The position numbers and the translations under genes are program-made. A stretch of 64,000 nt of DNA from CAYXDO01 sp964463485 (GTDB taxonomy: Bacteria > Myxococcota > Kuafuiibacteriia > Kuafuiibacteriales > Kuafuiibacteriaceae): the NCBI GenBank assembly GCA_964463485.1, contig CAYXDO010000002.1, positions 1 to 64,000 on the forward strand, read 5' to 3'. The notes beneath the pieces were generated by a model. It was not told the DNA's origin. It searched no databases and saw only the letters and a list, made by a program, of their open reading frames with translations. Numbering within the stretch: position 1 is the stretch's first letter; each line of letters opens with the position of its first letter. Below are positions 54,274 to 63,647 of this stretch, one piece after another.

Positions 54274-57261
54274 TCAGATGCGCACGCCGAAACGGCGCAG
54301 CAAATTTCGAGTGAGATAACCCATGAGGCCTTCGTTTTCGTTGGCCTGCCCGGCCGGCAGACCTACTCGGGCCTGCCAATCCTGAGCTAGATTCGTGGAC
54401 CAGCCATTGCCAGACAGGCGCGCCGCTCGCTCGAACCCGTCGAGCACGCGGCGGTCCGGAGCTTGACCGATCGCCTGGGAGGCCGCCACATATCGTGCGG
54501 CGAGCTGGGCGATGTCCTCGAACTTGTCGAAGCGCCGGGCCTGACCCATGGCTCGTTCGAGCGCTCGGGAAGTGGCGACTACGAGCATTTGCTGGAGCAA
54601 CGCGTCGAGGTACTTGCCGGCGGCAGGATCTCGGGGCGTGGCCGCGATCAGCGCGAACACGAGGTTTGGGTCGAACGAGCCGGCGCCGGTGCCGAGCGCC
54701 TTGATCGCGGAGTTGAACTGAGTTTCCACGCGTTTGAGCGTGGCGTCGATCGCGTCGCGTTCGGCGATGGCGGTCTTTGCGGCCTGCTCGAGTTTCTTTC
54801 CGGCATCCTTCAGCGTTCCGATCGTGGCGTTTTGGGACTCGATCTTCGCGTTGGCTTTGCCGAGGTCCGACTGCAAGATCCCAATCGTCTTTTGGGCCAG
54901 ATCGTTGAGTCGTTTCAGATCTTCGATCTCCCAGACCGCTCGTTCGTTGAGCCACTTCAGGTCGCCGATGTGGCCTTCCGCTGCATCGAGAGTTCCATGG
55001 GTCTTTCGGTTTTCTTCGACCAGCGCTCTGATTTTCTTTTCGTCCGCGAAAGCGCCGAGCTGATACTCGGCCACGATGGCGCGCAGTCGGTCGAGCTCCT
55101 TGGACTCTGCCTTGGCGCGCTCCAATTTCGGGGAGATTTTCGACTTTTTGAGCTGGCGCGTGCCCGCGTCGAAGATCGCGAAGGCCGAGCCGCCCAGACC
55201 CACGAGCGAGCTCGAGCGGCCCAACATCCAATCGTCCCGAAGCTTCGCTCGTTCCTTGGAGGTGAGGCCCTTGGCGAGGTCGACGCGGATCCTCGGTGTG
55301 AGCTCCCCGTCGACCGCGGCAAAGTGAATCTTGGGGCTGATTTCCTGAATGGCTCGTGTTTCGACGTCTTCGGCCTTGACTCCGTTGGCGAACAAATCGC
55401 GAAAAAACGCTTTCGAAGCGTCCGAGAGCTCGACGTCGGCGTCTTCGAGACCAAACGCGGCTTCGAGGTGATTCTCGAGTCCTTGCCGAATGGCCGAGAC
55501 GGCGCCGTCGGCGGACGTCTTTCCGAGGTCGATGACTTTGGCGGAGACGCGGCTCCAAAGCTCCGGAGGAAGGGAGGCTTCGAGCTCGGACACCGTCTGA
55601 GTGGTTCGAAGCAAGAGAACGCCGCCCGCCAGCTCGAGCTTCGTCCCCAACGCCTTCTTGGGGTCATTGGGGTCGTAGCCTTTGAACCACCCGTCTCGTT
55701 CCGCGTCGGAGACGAAGGTCCAGAACGACCGCACGGCCGCCGCTCGGTCTTCGGCTTTGGTGCAGCTCTTTCCGACGCCCTCGAGGCCGTGGATCGCGGC
55801 CGTGAATCGCCCAGACTTTGGCGCTTCGTGAACCAACACACCCTTGGCGATTCCAGGCTCGTCGGCCGGGGAGCCAACCAGGATACCCACGGGGTCCGAG
55901 TTTCGGAGGTCCGTGCTCGCCTGAATGGAGATCACAGACTCACCGAGCAGGGCTTTGGACCGGTTGAAGACCGTCTCGATGGAGCCGCTCGATCCGCCGG
56001 CGAGCACGATCACGGAAGGCTTGGTGCTCGGGATATTCAATGCCGCCGTGAGTTTGTGCGCGAGGGTAGCGAGCGCGGCGCCGTCGAGCGACGTGCCTTC
56101 GCGAAGGTGACTCAGGAGCTCGTTGACCTTCTTCTCTGCGGTCTTGTTCGCGAGGGGCTTCTGGGCGAGGTCGTCGCCGAAGAGCTCGGCCTCGAGCTGC
56201 GCGTCGATCTGCTCTCGCAGGTCTCGGAGACGTCCGACCTCTTCGGGCTCGAGCTTCGATCCATACCCATCGATCAGCCGATCCACCAAGGCCAGGGTGG
56301 GGGAGCGCGTCGATGCGAAGCCCGCTCCGAACGCCAAATCGAGCGCGGCGTCGACGTCCTCCTTGCCGACTTCTTCACCTTTGATGAGTTGCTTCAGAGC
56401 CGACGCCTCGGTCATCCGACCGGCGCCCTCGAGGATCTCCTCGGCGAGCTTCACGAGGTTGGCAGGAAAGCCGGCCGGATCGAGCGCTTCGGCGCCGAGG
56501 AGCTTCTGCAGCACCAGACGAGCTCCCGACATGACCAGGGGCGAGTCGGACGGGCCGGCCGCGACGGTCGCGGCTTTGCCGAGAGACATCGTGAGGCTTC
56601 GGACCGCGCCCGCGGTCACTCCATCGTCGCTCGAGACCTTCTCGAGCGCTTCTTCGATCACCGACTCGTGGACCACTTCCGGAACGGTCCGCCCCAAGAC
56701 GAGGGACATGAACTCACGCTCGGTCTTCGTCAGCTTCTTGGTCTTGGTGTCGCGCCCGTCTTCCTCGGCGTTGGGGCGCAAGGCCATCCCGCCCTCGGCC
56801 GCGAGGTCGAGCAGCAGGGGGAAGTCTTCGGCGAACCAACTGTCCTCGAAGCCGAGCGGTGACCAATAGCCGCCCGCCTTCGTCGTACCTTGGAAGCCGA
56901 TCTCGGCGAGGGCTTTGGGTTCGTCGGCCTTCTGCGCCTTCTTCTTGTAGCGCAACGGGCTCAGCACGAATTCGTGAAACTTGCCGATCCCGTCGACCTC
57001 GAGGGTGCGGCCCTTCTTGACCTCGTCGAGTACGTTGCCGGGATTGTCGATCGGGGCAACTCGGATCTTTTCGGGCGTCTCGAACCCATCGCGAGCCGGT
57101 ACCCACAGGCTCACTTCACCGTCGCCCTCCGAATACAAAATTCGAGAGCCAGGCGCTTCGGAGAACTCTTCGACCAAGCTCTGGATGTCGGCGCCAGGCT
57201 CGATGGCCCGTCGCTTGAGCTCGGCTACGATGTTGGGGCGCAAATGATCGAGCTTGGTCAT
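54274..57261 (-). CDS. ClpB-like AAA+ core protein without Walker A plus long coiled coil (paralogue, long form)
   Basis: It is 995 residues long. The N-terminal 400 residues align with the 651-residue paralogue. The AAA-like core has KPSVIVLAGGSSGSIETV (about 410-425) at the Walker A position, again without the Lys-Thr; AGGVLLLRTTQTVSELEASLP fits a sensor-1 position. Residues about 705-855 form a coiled coil (AESKELDRLRAIVAEYQ and LNDLAQKTIGILQSDLGKANAK), and the last 130 residues are helical. There is no signal peptide. The start ATG 57261 is seven bases from the upstream gene. Coiled coil plus degenerate ATPase suggests a filament, scaffold or tethering protein; this is inference. Confidence 0.65.
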   Translation of the reverse strand: MTKLDHLRPNIVAELKRRAIEPGADIQSLVEEFSEAPGSRILYSEGDGEVSLWVPARDGFETPEKIRVAPIDNPGNVLDEVKKGRTLEVDGIGKFHEFVLSPLRYKKKAQKADEPKALAEIGFQGTTKAGGYWSPLGFEDSWFAEDFPLLLDLAAEGGMALRPNAEEDGRDTKTKKLTKTEREFMSLVLGRTVPEVVHESVIEEALEKVSSDDGVTAGAVRSLTMSLGKAATVAAGPSDSPLVMSGARLVLQKLLGAEALDPAGFPANLVKLAEEILEGAGRMTEASALKQLIKGEEVGKEDVDAALDLAFGAGFASTRSPTLALVDRLIDGYGSKLEPEEVGRLRDLREQIDAQLEAELFGDDLAQKPLANKTAEKKVNELLSHLREGTSLDGAALATLAHKLTAALNIPSTKPSVIVLAGGSSGSIETVFNRSKALLGESVISIQASTDLRNSDPVGILVGSPADEPGIAKGVLVHEAPKSGRFTAAIHGLEGVGKSCTKAEDRAAAVRSFWTFVSDAERDGWFKGYDPNDPKKALGTKLELAGGVLLLRTTQTVSELEASLPPELWSRVSAKVIDLGKTSADGAVSAIRQGLENHLEAAFGLEDADVELSDASKAFFRDLFANGVKAEDVETRAIQEISPKIHFAAVDGELTPRIRVDLAKGLTSKERAKLRDDWMLGRSSSLVGLGGSAFAIFDAGTRQLKKSKISPKLERAKAESKELDRLRAIVAEYQLGAFADEKKIRALVEENRKTHGTLDAAEGHIGDLKWLNERAVWEIEDLKRLNDLAQKTIGILQSDLGKANAKIESQNATIGTLKDAGKKLEQAAKTAIAERDAIDATLKRVETQFNSAIKALGTGAGSFDPNLVFALIAATPRDPAAGKYLDALLQQMLVVATSRALERAMGQARRFDKFEDIAQLAARYVAASQAIGQAPDRRVLDGFERAARLSGNGWSTNLAQDWQARVGLPAGQANENEGLMGYLTRNLLRRFGVRI

Positions 57262-57268
57262 GACGATA

Positions 57269-57712
57269 TCAACTCACGAAGTCCCAATAGGGGATGCGAA
57301 CGAAATCGCGGTCGAGCCCTTCCAGGCTCGCTGCGTCGCTCAAAACGACGATCATGGTTTGATCCCCGCGTCGGGATCGCGGCGCGTGCCCGGCGAACGA
57401 GACCTCCAGCGAACGATCGACACCCGCTCGAATCAACTCGTACAGGGCGCGCGGAGCCCTTCGCTGGGCCACGATGATCAACACCTCGGCGCCCATCGCG
57501 GCGATCAGGGCCTCGGCGGCGTCTTCGCCAGAAGACCTCCGTAGGTCGACGAGCGACCAACCCGGTTGGTCGCGCAGGCGCGCCAGGGCCGGATCGAGCC
57601 GACGTGCCTCGGGCTCCACCAACCCGAGCCCTGCCACGGTGTGCAGAGGGCCCACGTCATCGACCAGCGATTGCACCCGGTCTCGGAGCTCGTCCCGATG
57701 CGACAGACCCAT
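57269..57712 (-). CDS. Unknown small protein, first gene of the AAA-like operon
   Basis: It has 147 residues from ATG 57712; a TTG at 57751 would add 13 residues. The pattern GWSLVDLRRSSGEDAAEALI and EVLIIVAQRRAPRALYELI gives alternating strands and helices, possibly a small Rossmann-like or P-loop-derived domain, but I find no phosphate-binding loop. It is followed at seven bases by the long paralogue gene. Unrecognised. Confidence 0.5.
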   Translation of the reverse strand: MGLSHRDELRDRVQSLVDDVGPLHTVAGLGLVEPEARRLDPALARLRDQPGWSLVDLRRSSGEDAAEALIAAMGAEVLIIVAQRRAPRALYELIRAGVDRSLEVSFAGHAPRSRRGDQTMIVVLSDAASLEGLDRDFVRIPYWDFVS

Positions 57713-57917
57713 CGCGGGGCGGACGATCGCCCCATTTACCTGGGCTGCCAATTAGGTGTTTCACTCTATCCAAATGGCGGCCTATGTGGGAGCTTTCGTG
57801 GAGTCCCGACCACGCGGGTGAGGAGTCTCCTCTACGAATGAAGGCGGTAGGCGCGCAGATCTCGCGCAGATCTCGCGCCGTGGCGGGTGGCACACAAGCT
57901 GCGTTCAGCGCCACGTC

Positions 57918-58199
57918 ATGAGCGCAGTCGACGTTACGGACCTTCGCATGGACTTTCGTACGGACTTTCGCACGGAGTCGGAGCCGCGTTGCCCGGCGCG
58001 TACGGACGAGATCACGAAGATGTTCCGCGCGGCCCTGGGGGCCCGGGCGCAGGCTCAGATCGTCGATGAAGCGGTCGCCGATCCGACGACGCGAGTGGCG
58101 AGGGTCGTGCGTACGCCCGCCGAGACACCGGAGCAGCTGCTGCGGCGGAGTCGTCGAGAGCACCGGACGGGGTCGTATTACGTGCTGTCGCGCGACTGA
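57918..58199 (+). CDS. Small unknown protein divergent from the AAA-like operon
   Basis: A 93-residue Arg-rich soluble protein. The N-terminus contains a short duplication (RMDFRTDFRTE, from a DNA repeat of GGACTTTCG). ITKMFRAALGARAQAQIVDE looks helical. It starts 205 bases from the divergent operon, so both promoters lie in that gap. No family recognised. Confidence 0.45.
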   Translation: MSAVDVTDLRMDFRTDFRTESEPRCPARTDEITKMFRAALGARAQAQIVDEAVADPTTRVARVVRTPAETPEQLLRRSRREHRTGSYYVLSRD

Positions 58200-58269
58200 G
58201 TAGGGCGGATGAGTTACGCAGCTCTTGTCCGGATCGCCATTGCCGCCCGAAGCGCGGTACAGGAGCGAG

Positions 58270-58806
58270 GTGACGCTGTCTTGGTCGTGGCTGGTGCTCG
58301 TGATGTTCGTGGCCTGCGGGGGTTCCGACCCCGAACCTGAGCCGTTTGCTGTCGAGTCCGTTTGGATCGGCGGGGGCAAGGACGATGGTTCGGCGGGCTT
58401 CATCGAAGTGCGACAGGGGGGGGCGGTCCCTTTGGTGGCCGGGCTTCAGGGCGGCTTTCACATCTATGTGAACGCTCGCTTGCGCGCCACGGGAGAGGCC
58501 CCGAGCTCGCTGGTCTTCGAGCGGTCGGCTCGGGTGGATGCCTCGGGCGACTTGTTGTCGCGCGGCAAGCAGCGCATCGAGCTTTTGCCCGGGCCGGACG
58601 GAGCGCTCGAGACCGGGCGGTCCCAGCTGCTGATTTTGTGTCCCACACCTGCGGGGGTAGCGGCCTCGGGGGTGCCGGTGCGGGTTCGTGTCGATGTCAC
58701 GACGGCGGACACGGAACAATCCTTGGGCTCGGCCGAGCTGTTGGTGGCGCCCACGTGCCCGGGAGACGGACTCGCTGAGTATTGCGAAGACATCTGCGGG
58801 GGTTGA
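58270..58806 (+). CDS. Lipoprotein of unknown function
   Basis: It is a 178-residue lipoprotein from GTG 58270 with lipobox MFVAC. The mature part is a beta-sandwich-like domain (GGFHIYVNARLRATG, VPVRVRVDVTTADTEQ) ending in CPGDGLAEYCEDICGG with three cysteines. No family recognised. It probably faces the periplasm or outer surface. Confidence 0.6.
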   Translation: MTLSWSWLVLVMFVACGGSDPEPEPFAVESVWIGGGKDDGSAGFIEVRQGGAVPLVAGLQGGFHIYVNARLRATGEAPSSLVFERSARVDASGDLLSRGKQRIELLPGPDGALETGRSQLLILCPTPAGVAASGVPVRVRVDVTTADTEQSLGSAELLVAPTCPGDGLAEYCEDICGG

Positions 58807-58845
58807 CGCGCTTGGCTCTTTTGCGCCCTCGGAGTAGAGAGCGGC

Positions 58846-59094
58846 ATGGGTTTTCAATGGATCGGTCGGGCGCAGTCCGACGAGCGAAGGAGCGCGGAGG
58901 CCGCGCTCGAGATGAATCGGCGTGAGGTGAGGCAGCGGGCGACGCTTCTGAGACACTTGGGATACAAACGATCTCACGTCTCTCACATGCTCGCGGAGAA
59001 CTTCAAGTGGGAGTACGAGCTGCTCGGCCGGCCGGCGGTCCTGGACGACGTCGATCGGATCGTTTTGGAAGTCTACGGGCGGAGCGAGTCGTGA
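58846..59094 (+). CDS. Small helical protein coupled to the dehydrogenase gene
   Basis: It has 82 residues, charged and helical (ALEMNRREVRQRATLLRHLG, then YKRSHVSHMLAENFKWEYELLG). TGATG joins its stop to the start of the dehydrogenase gene. The HLGYKRSHVSHML segment could be a helix-turn-helix, so a regulator of the downstream gene is possible but unsupported by other evidence. Confidence 0.55.
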   Translation: MGFQWIGRAQSDERRSAEAALEMNRREVRQRATLLRHLGYKRSHVSHMLAENFKWEYELLGRPAVLDDVDRIVLEVYGRSES

Positions 59095-60560
59095 TGACTC
59101 GGATCGAGAGTTTCGTCGATGGTCGGTGGGTGAGCGGGCGATCGGGTCTCTTGCCGGTGCGCAATCCTGCGTCTGGGGAAGTTGTGGCTGAGGTCGCGCT
59201 TTCGACGGCGGAGGACGTGGCGATCGCGGTGGAGGCCGCGAAAGTCGCTTTCAAGGAGTGGCGGCGAACGCCTGCGGGAGAGCGGATTCAGTATTTGTTC
59301 AAGTTCAAGAACCTCCTCGAGGAGAGCTTCGAGGAGATCGCCAAGACCATCACGCTCGAGTGTGGCAAGACTTTGGAAGAAGCGCGGGCCGAGCTACGGC
59401 GCGGGATCGAGAACGTCGAGGTCGCCTGCGGGATCCCGTTGATGGCGCAGGGGTACAACAACGAGGACATCGCGCGGGGGATCGACGAGCTCATGATTCG
59501 TCAGCCTGTTGGTGTCGTCGCGGCCATCACGCCTTTCAATTTTCCGGGGATGATTCCGTTGTGGTTCCTTCCGTACGGCATCGCGACGGGCAATTGTTTC
59601 ATCTTGAAGCCGAGCGAGCGGGTGCCCATGACCGCCTTCAAGCTCGTGTCGTTGCTCGAGAGGACGGGACTGCCGAAGGGTGTGATTCAGCTCGTTCACG
59701 GGCAGAAGCCGGCGGTCGACGCACTTTTGTCGCACCCAGGTGTGCGGGCGGTGAGCTTCGTGGGTTCGACGGCGGTGGCTCGATATATCTACTCGGAGGC
59801 CGCGCGGTATGGAAAGCGGGCGCAGTGCCAGGGGGGCGCGAAGAATCCGGTCATCGTGTTGCCCGACGCCGACATGGAGACCACGACGAAGATCATCGCA
59901 GACTCGGCGTTTGGCTGTGCCGGACAGCGTTGCTTGGCGGCGTCGATCGCGGTGACGGTGGGAGGGGCCCGCGAGCCCTTCACTCAGGCGATGGTCGACC
60001 TGGCGAGTCGCCGCACGGTGGGTTTTGGGCTCGAAGCGGGTGTGGAGATGGGTCCGGTGATTACGCCGGAGAGTCGCCAGCGGATTCTCGGCCTCGTCGA
60101 ACGCGGCGTGAGCGAGGGTGCGAAGCTTCTGGTCGATGGTCGCGACCGGGTCGTCAAGGGGTTCGAATCAGGAAACTTCGTCGGGCCTACGATCATGGAA
60201 TCGGTCGATCCGAGATCGGAGGTCGGACGCACCGAGGTTTTCGGGCCGGTGCTGAGTATGATCCACGTCAATCGGGTCGAGGACGCGATCGCGCTGGTGA
60301 ACGAGGGAGCCTACGGCAACATGGCCTGCCTATTTACGACGAGCGGTGCGTCGGCCCGTCGATTCCGGTACGAAGCGGAGGTCGGAAACATCGGAATCAA
60401 CGTCGGCGTGGCGGCTCCGATGGCGTTCTTTCCGTTCTCTGGATGGAAGGAGTCGTTCTTTGGCGACTTACACGCTCAGGGTTGGGACGCGATCGAGTTT
60501 TATACGGAAAAGAAGGTCGTCGTGGAGCGCTGGCCCAAGGAGTGGACTCGGAAGTTCTGA
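59094..60560 (+). CDS. mmsA: CoA-acylating methylmalonate-semialdehyde dehydrogenase
   Basis: The protein is 488 residues long. NAD-binding and catalytic features of the aldehyde dehydrogenase superfamily are present: ITPFNFPGMIPLWFLP, GSTAVARYIY and the catalytic Cys280 in GCAGQRCLAAS. The GQRC-type site and RQPVGV context are those of MMSDH, which converts methylmalonate semialdehyde to propionyl-CoA in valine and inositol breakdown. ATG 59094 is fixed by the one-base overlap with the preceding gene. Malonate-semialdehyde dehydrogenase activity is a known alternative. Confidence 0.85.
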   Translation: MTRIESFVDGRWVSGRSGLLPVRNPASGEVVAEVALSTAEDVAIAVEAAKVAFKEWRRTPAGERIQYLFKFKNLLEESFEEIAKTITLECGKTLEEARAELRRGIENVEVACGIPLMAQGYNNEDIARGIDELMIRQPVGVVAAITPFNFPGMIPLWFLPYGIATGNCFILKPSERVPMTAFKLVSLLERTGLPKGVIQLVHGQKPAVDALLSHPGVRAVSFVGSTAVARYIYSEAARYGKRAQCQGGAKNPVIVLPDADMETTTKIIADSAFGCAGQRCLAASIAVTVGGAREPFTQAMVDLASRRTVGFGLEAGVEMGPVITPESRQRILGLVERGVSEGAKLLVDGRDRVVKGFESGNFVGPTIMESVDPRSEVGRTEVFGPVLSMIHVNRVEDAIALVNEGAYGNMACLFTTSGASARRFRYEAEVGNIGINVGVAAPMAFFPFSGWKESFFGDLHAQGWDAIEFYTEKKVVVERWPKEWTRKF

Positions 60561-60631
60561 GCTCCGTCTCGCGCTTCGGGTGAAGCAAAATGGCCTGGAC
60601 ATCGCTCCGCGAGACTCTCTACACTCAGCAA

Positions 60632-61474
60632 ATGAACGTCCCGAATCGCATGGGCCGCGGGCCCTTCACGGTCAACCAGGTCGAACCCGGCGACCGCTAC
60701 GAGCTCAGCGAAGGGCACGCCATCTACTGCGCACCTGCGGGCGGCGATCACGCCAAAGCGAGCTCGATCGGGGCGCTGGTGATCGACTCCGATCCCGCCG
60801 TCGAATCGACGGGGATTGACGCTGGGTACGCCTTCGCGACGGACACGATGCGAGCTCCCGACATTTCGGTCGGCGTTCCCGACAAGCCCGGATGGGTTGA
60901 GGGCGTTCCACCACTGGCCATCGAGTACGCCGCGAAGGGCCAAGATGACGATCAGTTGAAGGCGAAGATTCGTGAGTTTCTGGCTGCCGGCACGAAGTGG
61001 ATCTGGATCGTGCGGCTCACGGTGCCGCGGCACGTCGAGGTTCACGAGAAGGGGCGGCGCATGAAGAGGAAGCACCCCGGCGACTACCTAGAGGCGCCAG
61101 GGGTGCTCAAGAACTCGGTTCCGGTCGAGGCCCTGTTCGACCGCCGCGTGGCGCAAGAGGTCACGCTCGATAACTTGCTCGAGAGAAAGGGCTATTCGAG
61201 CCTCGAGGAAGTCATCAGCAAGGCAAAGGAAGCGGGCCAGCTCGAAGGAAAGCTCGAAGGAAAGCTCGAGGGAGCGCTCGATGGACTCAGGACCGCGATC
61301 ATCGCCGTGCTCGAGTCTCGAGGCGTGGCGGTCTCCGCGAAATTGCGTACGCGCGTGCTGACCGAGGCCTCGTCCGAACAGCTCGAGGCTTGGGTTCGAC
61401 GTGCGGCCTTGGTCGACCGCGCAGAGGCAAGTCGACCCGTGACCGCGCTAGGCGCTCTTTCGCATAGGACGTAG
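60632..61474 (+). CDS. Uma2-family restriction-endonuclease-fold protein
   Basis: It has 280 residues. The N-terminal 180 residues match the Uma2 (DUF820) PD-(D/E)xK fold: ELSEGHAIYC, MRAPDISVGVP (catalytic Asp), PLAIEYAAKGQ (Glu-x-Lys region), and AGTKWIWIVRL. The C-terminal 90 residues have a short Lys-Glu-Gly repeat (QLEGKLEGKLEGAL) and a helical tail typical of long Uma2 proteins. The role of Uma2 proteins is poorly known. ATG 60632 is preferred; ATG 60590 is possible. Its 3' end overlaps the convergent gene by 27 bases. Confidence 0.75.
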   Translation: MNVPNRMGRGPFTVNQVEPGDRYELSEGHAIYCAPAGGDHAKASSIGALVIDSDPAVESTGIDAGYAFATDTMRAPDISVGVPDKPGWVEGVPPLAIEYAAKGQDDDQLKAKIREFLAAGTKWIWIVRLTVPRHVEVHEKGRRMKRKHPGDYLEAPGVLKNSVPVEALFDRRVAQEVTLDNLLERKGYSSLEEVISKAKEAGQLEGKLEGKLEGALDGLRTAIIAVLESRGVAVSAKLRTRVLTEASSEQLEAWVRRAALVDRAEASRPVTALGALSHRT

Positions 61475-62944
61475 GTCCGGCAAGTTTGCGCCGGTGGTGT
61501 CCACGCCGAGCGCGTGAAGAATGCCCGAGAAGATCTCTTTCTCCGCCATCGTCCGATTCGGGTCGGGCTCTCCGCTCGTCGGGTCGAACCCATAAGTCAG
61601 CCCGGTCGCCGGGTCTACGCCCCCAAGAACCTTGTCGCCGTTCACGAGGGGTGAGATCAACAGGTAGCCGTTGTTGAGGTGATGACCCGTGCCGAAGTCC
61701 TCGGAACCCGAGGGTCGATGTTTCTCACGCCCAAACTCGGTGGCCACGTAGATCATACTTCGGTCCCAGAGGGACTCACTGCTGCCCTCCTCGGCCGGCT
61801 CGCCTTTCAACAGGTCGATGAGCCCGTCGGCGGTCTTGTAGATCCGGTCCCACATGATGGCCTGGGCTGGTCGGTGGGCGTTGTGGGAGTAGTCGAAGGC
61901 GAGCGGTGGGTTCGTGAGCGTTCCGTTCGGGGGCGCTCCGTCGAGGATCGCGGAGAAAGAAGGGGAGATCGTCACACTCACGGTGACTTGGTACTTGATG
62001 AGTAGGAACGTGAGTGCGGCTTGGGCCTGCAAAGGGTCGGTAGCGAATTTAGGGAATCGTTCCCGAACCTTTCCGGCCTCCGCGGACTCGGAGAGGCCAA
62101 ACGCATTCAGCGGTACGTTCGGTGACTCGGGCAGGAACATCAACTTGCGGATCAAGTCTTGGGCTTCGATCGCCTGCCGCTTGGTGCCGCGCTGTTCGTC
62201 CCACAGGGCGAGGCGGCGGCTTCTTGCGTACGTGCGACCGAACGCGGACTCGTCATCGAGTTTTTGTCGCACGTCTCGAGCTTTCTCGATGAGCTCACGC
62301 GCAGGGAGCTCTCTGAGACCTTTGGAGGAGTCGAGGCTCACCGGCCAGCGGACGGCGTCGGCCACGGGTTCGTGGTAGGCCCACGCCGGCAGGTTCTTGT
62401 CGTTGCCGCGCTCGACGAACCCTTGGACGCCCATGTTGACGTTGGGCAGGGGTCGGGCGGCTCCATACTCTGCGGCGACCGCCTCCTGGAGAGTTCGGCC
62501 GTTCCAGGCTTCGTTGCCGGTGATGGACCGTCGCTGCGCGACGGCGTGATTCACACTCGTTCCGGTCACCGTCACCACCATCATGTCGCGATGGTGTTTT
62601 TTCACGAAGCTCGACTGATTGGCGCTGAAGGCGTACGGGATCTGGCCTGCCGAGCTGCCGGAGACGTCGACCGCCCGGATGGGGCTGCCAGCCACCTGAG
62701 TGACTCTCGAGTCCTCGAAGGTATTCAGTCGGCCGGCGTTGGGACTCTCCGAGGCGCGGATCGCGAGCGCGGCATCGATCAACGAACCTCCGCCCGCCGC
62801 GGCGAGGACGATGAGATGCCTTGGAGGTTTTGCGGGAGGGTCGACGGCAGACGCTCGACGGGACGCGAGGAGGGGGGCTCCGAGGGCGGCGGCGGCCGCG
62901 CCGGAGAGACCTTGAACGAGCTGGCGGCGAGTGAAGCGACTCAT
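61448..62944 (-). CDS. Tat-exported DUF1501-like protein
   Basis: It is 498 residues long. A twin-arginine leader (FTRRQLVQGLSGAAAAALG) at residues 4-22 points to Tat export. The body has the DUF1501/alkaline-phosphatase-like pattern common in clusters with DUF1585/DUF1592-type proteins: HLIVLAAAGGGSLID, MVVTVTGTSVNHA, and TEFGREKHRPSG...DFGTGHHLNNG, with His and Asp residues suited to metal binding. ATG 62944 has GAGGAA as ribosome site. It follows the lipoprotein gene by ten bases on the same strand. Confidence 0.7.
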   Translation of the reverse strand: MSRFTRRQLVQGLSGAAAAALGAPLLASRRASAVDPPAKPPRHLIVLAAAGGGSLIDAALAIRASESPNAGRLNTFEDSRVTQVAGSPIRAVDVSGSSAGQIPYAFSANQSSFVKKHHRDMMVVTVTGTSVNHAVAQRRSITGNEAWNGRTLQEAVAAEYGAARPLPNVNMGVQGFVERGNDKNLPAWAYHEPVADAVRWPVSLDSSKGLRELPARELIEKARDVRQKLDDESAFGRTYARSRRLALWDEQRGTKRQAIEAQDLIRKLMFLPESPNVPLNAFGLSESAEAGKVRERFPKFATDPLQAQAALTFLLIKYQVTVSVTISPSFSAILDGAPPNGTLTNPPLAFDYSHNAHRPAQAIMWDRIYKTADGLIDLLKGEPAEEGSSESLWDRSMIYVATEFGREKHRPSGSEDFGTGHHLNNGYLLISPLVNGDKVLGGVDPATGLTYGFDPTSGEPDPNRTMAEKEIFSGILHALGVDTTGANLPDLRPMRKSA

Positions 62945-62954
62945 GATGGGTTCC

Positions 62955-63647
62955 TCAGTAGAACAGCGACTCTTTGCTCGTCGCGACGGCAAAACAGGCC
63001 AGGATGGCCCACGCACGGGACGGTTTTGGTTCCCCACCCACGTCGTCGTAAAGCTTCATCAGGTGCTCGAGCTCGCGAGCTTCCGGTCTTCGACGCAAAA
63101 CTCCCTTGTAGAGCCTGTCGAGGGACTCCTCGGCGGCTTTGGTAGACGTCGCCGTCAGCGCGGCGCCGTCGGGGGGGAGGTCGAAGATGACGATGTCTCC
63201 GGCGATGTCTCTGTCGACCCGTTCGCGGCACGCTGCGAGCACCACGCGGTCGACCGCGATAGGGCTCGTGGCCGCCGATTCCGGCAGCGGCGTGTAGATG
63301 CCGAGCTCGTAAGGCTCCACGCCGCCGAGGGGAATTTTGTGGACCGCGTCGAAGCAGTCGTACCGATCGAGCTCCTTGCAGAGTCGATCGGCGGGAATTC
63401 CGAGCGCATCCGACAAGTCCGTCCGTAAGACGTCGACGCTCTTGAGCTTCACCCGCGGAAACTCGGACTCGGTGAGTTGGGGGACCGCCGCATCCTGAAC
63501 GGGGCCGCCGTCATGGTCGCTCGAGGTGGACCCATCGGACGTCGAGACGCCCGCGTCGCCTGGGGCCGATGAGTTTCCGCTGGCAAGGCATGCGGAGAGG
63601 GCGATGCTCAGCACGCCGCCCCCTATGGCTTTGAATTCAAGGCTCAC
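62955..63647 (-). CDS. Lipoprotein, middle gene of the DUF1501 cluster
   Basis: A 230-residue lipoprotein from GTG 63647 (GGAGG six bases before it). The lipobox is LSAC. An Asp/Ser-rich linker is followed by a helical domain with LSDALGIPADRL and LDRLYKGVLRRRPEARELEHL, reminiscent of planctomycete/myxobacterial DUF1588/DUF1592-type cluster proteins. It overlaps the upstream gene by 11 bases. Role unknown. Confidence 0.65.
   Translation of the reverse strand: MSLEFKAIGGGVLSIALSACLASGNSSAPGDAGVSTSDGSTSSDHDGGPVQDAAVPQLTESEFPRVKLKSVDVLRTDLSDALGIPADRLCKELDRYDCFDAVHKIPLGGVEPYELGIYTPLPESAATSPIAVDRVVLAACRERVDRDIAGDIVIFDLPPDGAALTATSTKAAEESLDRLYKGVLRRRPEARELEHLMKLYDDVGGEPKPSRAWAILACFAVATSKESLFY

Noticed and set aside
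54463..56862. Open frame of 799 codons on the plus strand opposite the long AAA-like gene
   Set aside because: It is the mirror of a real gene in high-GC DNA; no family or start context is seen and it lies wholly inside the opposite gene.
61448..61474. 27-base overlap of convergent gene ends as a regulatory feature
   Set aside because: Short 3' overlaps are common in dense genomes, and nothing else marks this one.
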